Origin: Marinilactibacillus sp036039175
Lineage (GTDB): Bacteria > Bacillota > Bacilli > Lactobacillales > Carnobacteriaceae_A
DNA: 64,000 nucleotides
Direction of reading: 5' to 3'
NCBI RefSeq assembly: GCF_036039175.1
Contig: NZ_JAYXKP010000001.1
Span: 712,969-776,968, forward strand
The notes beneath the pieces are model-generated. The model saw only the letters and a list, made by a program, of their open reading frames with translations. It was not told the DNA's origin and searched no databases. Every line of letters begins with the position of its first letter. Position 1 is the first letter of the stretch. This document shows, one piece after another, positions 8,836-16,016 of this stretch. The position numbers were made by a program, and so were the translations under genes.

Positions 8836-9174
8836 TTATTTAGTCTGTTTAATCTTGATATATTTTGGGGACTCTTCCTGTACACTTTTAAGCGATAGCA
8901 ATAAACTTTCCAATAAAATCTGAGCTACATTAGACTGTTCTTCAGATCGATTGTCTGGAAGAGTCATGGAAAGATAACCTCCATTTTCTTCATCGATATC
9001 AATAGAAGGCGTCAATTTAGCCAGCTCTATTATACTATTTATCGCTCCAATACTAAGCGCCGAAACTGCCGCGCATACAAGATCTTGTCCGTATGGACCA
9101 GAGTCTGCATGACCAGAAATCTCGATAGAAATGATTTGGTTATTCTTCAAACGATCAAAATGCGCTTGAATCAT
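8836..9174 (-). CDS. prp: Ribosomal-processing cysteine protease Prp
   Basis: 112 residues, formerly called YsxB/DUF464. Prp removes the N-terminal extension of L27. The catalytic pair is visible as His22 in SGHADSGPYG and Cys34 in DLVCAAVSAL. Prp is essential in staphylococci because uncleaved L27 is not functional. The gene lies between rplU and rpmA with short gaps (18 bp each side), the conserved Firmicute arrangement. SD AGAAGGA upstream of the ATG. Confidence 0.95.
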   Translation of the reverse strand: MIQAHFDRLKNNQIISIEISGHADSGPYGQDLVCAAVSALSIGAINSIIELAKLTPSIDIDEENGGYLSMTLPDNRSEEQSNVAQILLESLLLSLKSVQEESPKYIKIKQTK

Positions 9175-9192
9175 TTAAAATCCTTCTTTCGC

Positions 9193-9504
9193 TTACTTTG
9201 TTTTAATCGAGTTGATTGTTACTTTAGTGTATGGTTGACGATGTCCACGTTTAGTATGAGAGTCTTTTCTACGACGATACTTGAACGTAGTAACTTTCTT
9301 AGCACGTCCCTGTTTCTCGATGATAGCTTCTACTGAAGCTCCCTCAACTGTTGGAGTTCCAACGATTGCGTTGTCTCCTCCAACAAACAATACTTCACCA
9401 AAAGTAACAGAATCTCCAGCTTCACCTTCTAATTTCTCAACGAAGATTGCTTTTCCTTCTTCTACTTTGATTTGTTTGCCACCTGTTTTGATGATTGCAT
9501 ACAT
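9193..9504 (-). CDS. rplU: 50S ribosomal protein L21
   Basis: 103 residues, typical length. It begins MYAIIKTGGKQIKVEEG, the family signature, and ends with the basic KRGHRQPYTKVTI segment that binds 23S rRNA. A strong AAGGAGGTG SD precedes the ATG. First gene of the operon with prp and rpmA, expressed from its own promoter through a leader of about 150 nt. Confidence 0.98.
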   Translation of the reverse strand: MYAIIKTGGKQIKVEEGKAIFVEKLEGEAGDSVTFGEVLFVGGDNAIVGTPTVEGASVEAIIEKQGRAKKVTTFKYRRRKDSHTKRGHRQPYTKVTINSIKTK

Positions 9505-9650
9505 GTTTGTTGCACCTCCTTATTTAGTAAAGCACACCGCAAAACGCTATGCTTTCTATTGCACTAAGACTCGCCGTTATAAGTGACCTTAATCAGATCT
9601 TGAAAACTCATATACGAGCGGTTGTAGCTGTGGTGCGGCACAAATACAAC
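9505..9650 (-). promoter_or_regulatory. Untranslated leader of the L21 operon (probable L21 leader element)
   Basis: About 150 nt between the mapped promoter and rplU. It can form a hairpin AGCATAGCG-TTTT-GCGGTGTGCT about 40 nt before the start codon. Firmicutes carry a structured L21 leader at this place, thought to mediate autoregulation by L21. The match to that family is by position and hairpin only. Confidence 0.55.
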
Positions 9651-9656
9651 ATTACT

Positions 9657-9685
9657 ATCATACCAAAACAAACTATTCAAGTCAA
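9657..9685 (-). promoter_or_regulatory. Sigma-A promoter of rplU-prp-rpmA
   Basis: Read on the minus strand: TTGACT (9685-9680), 17-base spacer, TATGAT (9662-9657). The -35 box abuts the minD stop codon, and no terminator separates the two units. Confidence 0.85.
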
Positions 9686-10477
9686 TTAGTTTTTGTTAAA
9701 TATCTTTTGCCAGAATGATTTCTTCTCTTCTTTAAGTGTCATTAAAGGCACCGTTTCTCCAAGAATTCTTCGTGCTATATTTCTGTATCCCTGAGAAGAA
9801 ATATTATCCGGATCTAACGCAACTGGATTTCCTTTGTTTGAAGAACGGACGACTTCATCATCTTCAAAAACAATTCCTAAAAGCTTAACAGAAAGATGTC
9901 TCGTAATCTCATCTATATCCATGACATCTCCTTGTTGCATCATGCGCTTTCTAATTCTGTTAATGACTAGTTTTGGTGAACCAATCTTAGTCTGTTCTAC
10001 TAAACCGATGATTCTATCTGCATCTCTGATGGCCGAAATTTCTGGAGTAGTTATAAGAATAGCGTCATCTGCTGCTGCAATTGAATTTTTAAATCCTTGT
10101 TCGATTCCTGCTGGGCAGTCGATGAGTACATAATCGTAATCTTTCTTTAACTCGCTAATCAGTTCAATCATCTGATCTTCATTGATGACGTTTTTATCCG
10201 CATGCTGAGCTGCAGGTAGTAAAAATAGCTGATCATTGAATCTTTTATCTTTGATAATGGCTTGGTGAAGCTTAGCACGTCCTTCAAGCACATCCACGAT
10301 ATCATATATAATTCTATTTTCTAGACCTAGTATGACATCCAGATTTCTCAATCCAATATCCATATCGACTAGGCAGATTTTTTTCCCTTGTAGCGCTAAT
10401 GCAGTACCAATATTAGCCGTTGAAGTTGTTTTTCCAACTCCGCCTTTACCTGATGTTATAACGATGGCTTTACCCAT
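9686..10477 (-). CDS. minD: Septum site-determining ATPase MinD
   Basis: 263 residues. Membrane-associated ParA/MinD ATPase that recruits MinC and blocks division near the poles. The deviant Walker A is GKGGVGKTT at residues 10-18, the switch region includes LVDMDIGLRNLD, and LIDCPAG is Walker B. The C-terminus EEKKSFWQKIFNKN can form the amphipathic membrane-targeting helix. It overlaps the end of minC by 8 bp, indicating translational coupling, with an AGGAGGA SD. Last gene of the mreBCD-minCD group. Confidence 0.97.
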   Translation of the reverse strand: MGKAIVITSGKGGVGKTTSTANIGTALALQGKKICLVDMDIGLRNLDVILGLENRIIYDIVDVLEGRAKLHQAIIKDKRFNDQLFLLPAAQHADKNVINEDQMIELISELKKDYDYVLIDCPAGIEQGFKNSIAAADDAILITTPEISAIRDADRIIGLVEQTKIGSPKLVINRIRKRMMQQGDVMDIDEITRHLSVKLLGIVFEDDEVVRSSNKGNPVALDPDNISSQGYRNIARRILGETVPLMTLKEEKKSFWQKIFNKN

Positions 10478-11189
10478 TGATTAATCCTCCTGTAACATTT
10501 CCTAATTCTGGTCTAATCTTTTTCAATTCATTGAGTGGCGACACTCTCAAAATATGTAAGTCATCCAAATAAACCACTTCAAATTTTGCTGCAGTATCCT
10601 GTGTTTCTTTTTCAGCAGTATCGACTACATGTACATGATCAGCGATACGAACTTGTGCATTGTAAGAAAAATTAGCAATGACAACAGCTTGTTCTTTACC
10701 TTTCGTCCCCGCATGAGCAATACCTCTGAGGTCTCCAATAATATAGATACTACCAGAAGCTTTCACAGTCCCGCCTGGATGTACGCCACCAACTAACAGT
10801 AAATCACCTTCTACATCAATGATTTGACCGCTACGAACCGTGCTGACTTCAAGCTTCGTGCTGACTTCATCATGCCACTCTAAAGCTCTTTGTATTTTAA
10901 CGACTTCTGAATCAATCGCTTTAATTTTCAGATAGGACTTTTCTTCAATCAGCGTTCTGATTTCTTCTTTTTCTTTCTCGTTCCACAATCGATTTCCAGT
11001 TTTGATCGTCAATTCGATTGGTTTCGCGGCTGTAGCTTCCTTTTTTAATGGGTTAATCAGTTTTGTCGTTTCTTCAACGATTGTAAGAAACGAAGCTGAC
11101 TGGTCAACTAGTAATTGAAATCCTTCTTTCGTTCCTTTAAGCGTTACAATCTTCTGCAAGTTTTTCACCTCTGTAATAAAGATTGGCAT
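10470..11189 (-). CDS. minC: Septum site-determining protein MinC
   Basis: About 239 residues. Inhibitor of FtsZ assembly that works with MinD. The N-terminal ~110 residues correspond to the FtsZ-inhibiting domain (TLKGTKEGFQLLVD). The C-terminal part is the beta-helix domain (SGQIIDVEGDLLLVGGVHPGG, then GSIYIIGDLRGIAHAG) that dimerises and binds MinD. The start is uncertain: the ATG at 11189 and a GTG seven codons later, which aligns better with other MinC starts, both lack a clear SD. The gene follows mreD by 36 bp. Confidence 0.94.
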   Translation of the reverse strand: MPIFITEVKNLQKIVTLKGTKEGFQLLVDQSASFLTIVEETTKLINPLKKEATAAKPIELTIKTGNRLWNEKEKEEIRTLIEEKSYLKIKAIDSEVVKIQRALEWHDEVSTKLEVSTVRSGQIIDVEGDLLLVGGVHPGGTVKASGSIYIIGDLRGIAHAGTKGKEQAVVIANFSYNAQVRIADHVHVVDTAEKETQDTAAKFEVVYLDDLHILRVSPLNELKKIRPELGNVTGGLING

Positions 11190-11225
11190 TCCACTATTTC
11201 ACTTATTGTTTCTATCAAATGAAGC

Positions 11226-11765
11226 TTATCTTTTAAATCTCATCTCTTCTTTTTGTACGACCTTCTGACCTATCTTATCAACAGGATAACCTATGATTAA
11301 CATCATAATACCATTGAAGAGTAAGCTAATACCCAAACGCTCTACAATGAAAAGTTGCATAGATAGCTGCGTAATATTAATGGCCCGGTAAACTCCGAAT
11401 ACAAAAAACTCTAAAAGTGTAATAACGACGACACTTAACAGTACGTAAATCAGTAAATTAGGCTTGAAATAACTTCTAAGTTGAAGAATCACATAGGCAA
11501 TCAATGTAAATGTAGCCATATAGATACCTAAATACCCAGTATAATAACTATCATATAAGAATCCCATAATCAAAGAGAGCCATATAATGTGTTTAAAGCT
11601 CAGATAGAAAGAAAGGATCAGTAACACAAGTACTGTGAGTCTTGGAACAATTGTTCCTACGTCCGTTGAGAATACCGCTTTTAATTGAGCCGTCAGCACT
11701 CCATCTAGTAGCAAGGCTACTAAAAGGAGTATTAGGGGATAAAGAATCTTCTTCCATTGACTCAT
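11226..11765 (-). CDS. mreD: Rod shape-determining protein MreD
   Basis: 179-residue integral membrane protein with five or six predicted hydrophobic segments, first at about residues 8-28. MreD is part of the elongasome with MreB, MreC, RodA and PBP2-type transpeptidases. It starts 2 bp after the mreC stop codon with only a weak SD, so translational coupling is likely. The sequence itself is poorly conserved; the call combines topology, length and position between mreC and minC. Confidence 0.92.
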   Translation of the reverse strand: MSQWKKILYPLILLLVALLLDGVLTAQLKAVFSTDVGTIVPRLTVLVLLILSFYLSFKHIIWLSLIMGFLYDSYYTGYLGIYMATFTLIAYVILQLRSYFKPNLLIYVLLSVVVITLLEFFVFGVYRAINITQLSMQLFIVERLGISLLFNGIMMLIIGYPVDKIGQKVVQKEEMRFKR

Positions 11766-11767
11766 TC

Positions 11768-12616
11768 TTATTCCCCGCTTTCAGCAGTACGATTAATAAT
11801 CGTCACATATCGAATATGCTCAAAATCAGCAGCTGGTTTGATATAAACTCTTTGTGCTAGCCCATGGTCATCCATTGTAACTTCATCTACCGTTCCAATA
11901 ACCAGCGAACGAGGTATAGATCCTCCTAAACCGGAAGTAATCACTTGTTCTCCTTCTGCAATTTCTGCAGTAGACGTTATTTGAGTCATGATTAATCGAT
12001 TCGTTTCTACATCGTAACCACTGATGAGTCCATTAATCACTTCTTCTGATAAGATTTCCGCAGAAACTTGATTTGAAGATCCTTCAAGGTTTGTCAAAAG
12101 AACGACTTTAGAACTTGTTGGGTTGGTTTCAACAACTCTCCCAATTAAACCGTTATTGGACATAACAGACATGCCATTTTCCAGACCATCCTGACTTCCT
12201 CGGTCAATGGTCACTTGATCAACCCAAGCGTCTGGATTTCTAGAAATGACAGATCCAGTAATCGTTTGGAAATCCGTTAAAGAGTTCTGTAAATCGAGTT
12301 CTTCTTGCATGATTTGATTTTCGTCTCTTAATACTGCAAGTTCAGCCTGTGTTTCATAAATACGGTCAATCTCTTTTTTTAATCGCTGATTTTCTTCAAA
12401 AGTATCCTGTAATCGATCAATCGAACCAAAAAGATCATTCACCGCATTAACTGGCTTAGCAAAAATCCGTCCTGTAACTGCTGTGATATCGTTTGTAAAC
12501 TGCTGTACAAAATTAGATGAACCGGCTTGCGTCAAAGATAAAGACAGTAGCGACACAAATAATATAACACTCACTAGTAATACAATCATTTTTTTGTTTG
12601 TAAAAAATTGGTTCAC
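11768..12616 (-). CDS. mreC: Rod shape-determining protein MreC
   Basis: 282 residues. One membrane segment near residues 9-29, then a coiled coil (about 60-110, RLKKEIDRIYETQAEL...), then the external beta-rich domain (GMSVMSNNGLIGRVVE..., VITSGLGGSIPRSL). It links cytoplasmic MreB filaments with periplasmic wall synthases. The start codon is GTG at 12616, six bases after a GAGGTG SD. Unlike in many genomes it is separated from mreB by 179 bp holding a terminator-like hairpin and a possible extended -10 promoter (TGG-TAAAAT, about 12647-12655). Confidence 0.95.
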   Translation of the reverse strand: MNQFFTNKKMIVLLVSVILFVSLLSLSLTQAGSSNFVQQFTNDITAVTGRIFAKPVNAVNDLFGSIDRLQDTFEENQRLKKEIDRIYETQAELAVLRDENQIMQEELDLQNSLTDFQTITGSVISRNPDAWVDQVTIDRGSQDGLENGMSVMSNNGLIGRVVETNPTSSKVVLLTNLEGSSNQVSAEILSEEVINGLISGYDVETNRLIMTQITSTAEIAEGEQVITSGLGGSIPRSLVIGTVDEVTMDDHGLAQRVYIKPAADFEHIRYVTIINRTAESGE

Positions 12617-12744
12617 TTCTCACACCTCAAATACTATAGCTTTGGTCATTTTACCATAATTCCAAGCATATTCGTAGTTTTTATAAAGCCATCTATAAAA
12701 AAATCAGATCATCTCTGAGCAGCTTTTCACTTCACTTGAATTCA

Positions 12745-12773
12745 ATAAATAAGCGGGAAGTAGCCCTTCCCGC
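12745..12773 (-). terminator. Terminator-like hairpin between mreB and mreC
   Basis: On the minus strand GCGGGAAG-GGCTA-CTTCCCGC (arms 12752-12759 and 12765-12772) followed by TTATTTATT. It lies 22 bp past the mreB stop codon. It probably terminates or attenuates transcription before mreCD-minCD. Confidence 0.75.
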
Positions 12774-12795
12774 CTATTTCAGTTATCCAATTTAA

Positions 12796-13806
12796 TTATC
12801 TGCTTTGTTTACGGTAAAGGTCTAGATGATTTAAAGCTTCTCCAGTACCAATTGCTACACAGTTCAATGGATCATTCGCAACAAATACAGGTACTTCAGT
12901 TTGCTCTGCAATCACTTCACTTAGGTGTTTCAGCATGGCGCCTCCACCTGTCAAGACGATTCCTCTATCGATAACATCTGCTGAGATTTCTGGAGATGTA
13001 TCTTCAAGCGTTCCTTTTACAGCAATTACAATGCTGTCTACAACTTCTTGGATAGCTTCAGCGATATCAACAGCTGAGATTTCAATCGTTTTCGGTAAAC
13101 CTGTCAACAAATCTCTACCTCGGATTTCTGTAGAACCTAGTTCTTTTGCTGCTTCAATTGAAGCACAACCAAGTTCCATTTTCACTGATTCAGCCGTTCT
13201 TTCTCCAATTAATAAATTATATTTATTACGGATATAGTGGATAATTGAAATATCCATCTGATCTCCAGCCAATTTAATTGTACGACTACTGACGATACCG
13301 CCCAGTGAAATCGTCGCAACGTCTGTTGTACCGCCTCCGATATCTACTACCATGCTTCCGGTAGGATCGTTAACTGGTAAACCTGCTCCAATTGCAGCAG
13401 CAAATGGCTCTTCAATTAAGAACGCTTCGCTTGCGCCCGCCATTTTAGTTGCATCAATAATGGCTCTTTTTTCTACTTCAGTTCCTCCACCAGGTACACA
13501 TACAATGACACTTGGCTTGGAATTTTTTTTGCCTGTTCCTTTAGAAATAAAGTATTCCATCATCGCGATCGTTGTATCGTAATCTGCGATAACGCCGTCT
13601 TTCATTGGACGGATGGCTACAATACTTCCAGGAGTACGGCCAATCATTTTTTGAGCGTCTAGGCCTACTGAGACGACTTCTCCTGTTGTATTATCTTTAG
13701 CAACAACGGAAGGTTCTCCTATAGCGATACCTTTTCCTTCTACATAAACATTTGTATTCGCTGTGCCTAAATCAATCCCGATTCCTTTTTTGTTAAACCA
13801 ACGCAC
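12796..13806 (-). CDS. mreB: Rod shape-determining protein MreB (actin homologue)
   Basis: 336 residues. It forms membrane-bound antiparallel filaments that orient lateral wall synthesis. Actin-fold nucleotide motifs are present: GIDLGTANTNVY (phosphate 1), VDIGGGTTDVATISLGG (phosphate 2) and VLTGGGAML (adenosine). The short N-terminus MRWFNKK may be an amphipathic membrane anchor. The start codon is GTG, with GAGGGG about 8 bases upstream. A possible -10 (TACAAT, minus strand, 13892-13887) precedes it without a good -35. The presence of mre genes predicts rod or ovoid cells. Confidence 0.97.
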   Translation of the reverse strand: MRWFNKKGIGIDLGTANTNVYVEGKGIAIGEPSVVAKDNTTGEVVSVGLDAQKMIGRTPGSIVAIRPMKDGVIADYDTTIAMMEYFISKGTGKKNSKPSVIVCVPGGGTEVEKRAIIDATKMAGASEAFLIEEPFAAAIGAGLPVNDPTGSMVVDIGGGTTDVATISLGGIVSSRTIKLAGDQMDISIIHYIRNKYNLLIGERTAESVKMELGCASIEAAKELGSTEIRGRDLLTGLPKTIEISAVDIAEAIQEVVDSIVIAVKGTLEDTSPEISADVIDRGIVLTGGGAMLKHLSEVIAEQTEVPVFVANDPLNCVAIGTGEALNHLDLYRKQSR

Positions 13807-14062
13807 GTGTTCGTTCCCCTCTCAAAATAAAACATTACGATCTTTGTTAGATATTTATTCGTTTAATTGCAAAGATTCATTGCTTCATTGTACCTTTTTA
13901 TAAAGAATTTTTCACTACTAGATTGTGACTTTAATTCTTTTTTTATATTTGACACCAATTTGATAGAAGAAACTCAAATTGTTGCTTAATTCTAACATAG
14001 GACATGAAAAATACCTATAGATTCTATGTAACCCTTGAAGATAAAATCTTTTCTGGGTAATT
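13807..14062. other. Intergenic region upstream of mreB
   Basis: AT-rich, no coding signal on either strand. It presumably contains the mreB promoter; the best candidate is TACAAT (minus strand, 13892-13887) about 80 bases before the GTG, with only a poor -35. No other structure was seen apart from the csp terminator that borders it. Confidence 0.5.
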
Positions 14063-14097
14063 AAAAAACCGAGAGAGCGTTAGACGCTCTCTCGGTT
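14063..14097 (-). terminator. Terminator of csp1
   Basis: Perfect 14-bp stem AACCGAGAGAGCGT / ACGCTCTCTCGGTT with a 3-base loop (14067-14080 and 14084-14097), followed by T residues on the minus strand. Confidence 0.93.
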
Positions 14098-14115
14098 GAA
14101 AATTTTTAAGTTTAA

Positions 14116-14316
14116 TTAAGCTTTTTCTACGTTAGCAGCTTGAGGTCCGCGTGCGCCTTCTTCGATGTCGAAAGTTACAGCTTGTCCTTCTTCTAATGAT
14201 TTGAATCCTTCTTCGTTGATAGCTGAGAAGTGTACGAATACATCATCTGCACCTTCACGTTCGATGAAGCCAAAACCTTTTTCTGCGTTAAACCATTTTA
14301 CTGTACCATTTTCCAT
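14116..14316 (-). CDS. Cold-shock protein (CspA family), copy 1
   Basis: 66-residue OB-fold RNA chaperone that melts mRNA structure at low temperature. RNP1 is KGFGFIE and RNP2 is VFVHFSAI, both intact. The real start is the ATG at 14316, preceded by GAGGAGG; the longer frame upstream is leader sequence. It sits between radC and mreB, which are usually adjacent in Firmicutes. A paralogue with the same length and most of the same residues is at 36535-36735. Confidence 0.95.
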   Translation of the reverse strand: MENGTVKWFNAEKGFGFIEREGADDVFVHFSAINEEGFKSLEEGQAVTFDIEEGARGPQAANVEKA

Positions 14317-14425
14317 ATTACTTTTTCCTCCTCGTGCCGTAAGCACATTATATTTCACATTATTGCTATGGTAACGAATCGGAATGTTATTACACATATC
14401 TTTTTTCTTTCCCTAACAAAATGCT
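14317..14425 (-). promoter_or_regulatory. Long 5' leader of csp1
   Basis: About 109 nt between the predicted transcript start and the ATG. Long untranslated leaders are characteristic of cold-shock genes and often act as RNA thermosensors. No specific fold was established here. Confidence 0.5.
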
Positions 14426-14431
14426 AAGTAA

Positions 14432-14460
14432 ACTATACCATGCTTTTTTTAATAACGCAA
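14432..14460 (-). promoter_or_regulatory. Sigma-A promoter of csp1
   Basis: Minus strand: TTGCGT (14460-14455), 17-base spacer, TATAGT (14437-14432) with TGG in front of the -10 (extended -10). Confidence 0.85.
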
Positions 14461-14580
14461 GCAATTACTTCAATTAAATAAAATTTACTTGAAATTAATT
14501 TTGAAATTTATAAACTTTTTACTAACGCTTTCTCAAAAAAAGAGAGTTCTATTTTACCAATTTCATGTACGGTTATATAA

Positions 14581-15270
14581 TTAGATCAGTCCGCACTCTT
14601 TTAAACTGATATAAGAATTTTCCCCAACAATAATATGATCCAGTAAATCAATCCCTATCATCTCGCCTGCTTTAATCATTCTTTCAGTAAAAGAAATATC
14701 AGCTTCTGAAGGATCTGGATTACCAGAAGGATGATTATGAGCTATGATAATTCTCGCTGCAGCGTATTTCACTGCACCTCTAAAAATTTCCCTCGGATGC
14801 GCAACAGAACTATTCAAACTACCTTTAAATACCGTTTCTTTTTTTATGATTTCGTTTTTTGTATTCAGATAGATTGCCATAACATGTTCTTGGTGCAATC
14901 CTCCTAATTCTTCTTGAAGCAGATTGCCTATATATGAACTTGAAGTCACCGTACCTTCTTTAATCTGAGAAGCTCTTGCGACCCGCCCACCTAATTCAAT
15001 TGCCGCAACCAGCTCTATCGCCTTGGCTTTTCCGATCCCCTGGATTCTCATTAGTTCTTCCACGCTAACATGACGAAGAGAAAACAAATCATCAAACTCA
15101 GATAAAACATTCATACTGAGCTGTAGTACGTTCAAATTTCTAGTCCCAGTTCTTAAGAGTATAGCAAGCAACTCATGGTTTGCGAGTGCCTTCGCACCAT
15201 ATTCATTTAGTCGTTCTCTTGGTCTGGATTGTTCCGGTACATCTATAAATTTTTGCGTTAAGACGGTCAT
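14581..15270 (-). CDS. radC: RadC/YsxA family JAMM-domain protein
   Basis: 229 residues. An N-terminal helix-hairpin-helix region (residues ~65-95, LMRIQGIGKAKAIELVAAIELG) is followed by the RadC JAMM metalloprotease-like domain. The metal motif is intact: His178 and His180 in AHNHPSG, Ser188 and Asp191 in PSEAD. Despite its name, a role in DNA repair is not established. A GAGGAGG SD lies seven bases before the ATG. It lies upstream of mreB as in Bacillus, but a csp gene intervenes. Confidence 0.93.
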   Translation of the reverse strand: MTVLTQKFIDVPEQSRPRERLNEYGAKALANHELLAILLRTGTRNLNVLQLSMNVLSEFDDLFSLRHVSVEELMRIQGIGKAKAIELVAAIELGGRVARASQIKEGTVTSSSYIGNLLQEELGGLHQEHVMAIYLNTKNEIIKKETVFKGSLNSSVAHPREIFRGAVKYAAARIIIAHNHPSGNPDPSEADISFTERMIKAGEMIGIDLLDHIIVGENSYISLKECGLI

Positions 15271-15288
15271 AAAAGTCCTCCTCTATAT

Positions 15289-15322
15289 AAAAAAGAGAGA
15301 GGCAAACGATCACCTCTCTCTT
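15289..15322 (-). terminator. Terminator of the valS-HAD operon
   Basis: 10-bp stem AAGAGAGAGG / CCTCTCTCTT (15293-15302 and 15313-15322), followed on the minus strand by TTTTATATAG. Located between the HAD phosphatase and radC. Confidence 0.82.
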
Positions 15323-15353
15323 CTATATACTTACGGAAAAATAGATTATTGAT

Positions 15354-16016
15354 TTATTTAGCCTTGTTTTTTACATAGTCGATCACTTTAGTTAAATCTT
15401 CAATAATATGCGTAGCTTTATCTTTGGCTTCCTCATTTGGAGTGAGCAAATCCGGTACCATCAGTACTGGGATATTTGCAGCATGTGCTGCTCTTACGCC
15501 ATTCAATGAGTCTTCCAAAACAACAGCTTCTTCTTTTTTAGCTGTTGTCAGACTAATTGCTTTCAAAAAGATTGCAGGATCTGGCTTAGAATTCTCAACT
15601 TCGTTTCCACCTACAACTCCGATGAAATAATCGGCAATTCCGGCATTTTTAATCAAAGTTTCTACCATACTCCGTTCAGTAGAAGAAGCAACAACCATCT
15701 CAATCTGCTGATCTTTCAGAAATCCAAGTAATTTGAGCAATCCTTTTTTCTTAGGAATCGTCGTCTTTAAAAGGGTCTCATGAATATCAATTTGACTTTT
15801 TTGAATAAATTCTTCAACTAAAGATTCATTCTTATATTCATCATGTAAGGCTGCAAAAAAATCTTTATCACTGGCACCAACATATTTTTCGTAAAATTCA
15901 TATGTGAATGGCAGACCGATTTGATCTGCAATGGATTGATTGGACTGATAATAAATTTTTTCTGTATCGAAGATCAGTCCATCCATATCAAATATGACGG
16001 TTTTTACTTTACTCAT
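15354..16016 (-). CDS. HAD-superfamily phosphatase, beta-phosphoglucomutase-like
   Basis: 220 residues. Haloacid dehalogenase fold with motif I FDMDGLIFDTE (Asp10 nucleophile, Asp12 acid/base), motif II VASSTE, and motif III/IV VLEDSLNGVRAAHAA. A helical cap follows motif I (subfamily IA). The substrate is probably a small phosphorylated sugar or similar; it cannot be deduced. The ATG overlaps the valS stop codon (TAATG), and its SD (AAAGGAG) lies inside valS, so it is translationally coupled to valS. Confidence 0.88.
   Translation of the reverse strand: MSKVKTVIFDMDGLIFDTEKIYYQSNQSIADQIGLPFTYEFYEKYVGASDKDFFAALHDEYKNESLVEEFIQKSQIDIHETLLKTTIPKKKGLLKLLGFLKDQQIEMVVASSTERSMVETLIKNAGIADYFIGVVGGNEVENSKPDPAIFLKAISLTTAKKEEAVVLEDSLNGVRAAHAANIPVLMVPDLLTPNEEAKDKATHIIEDLTKVIDYVKNKAK

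Noticed and set aside
14521..14560. A terminator for radC (CTCTC, T run, GAGAA)
   Set aside because: The stem is only five base pairs and the T run lies in the loop; not convincing.
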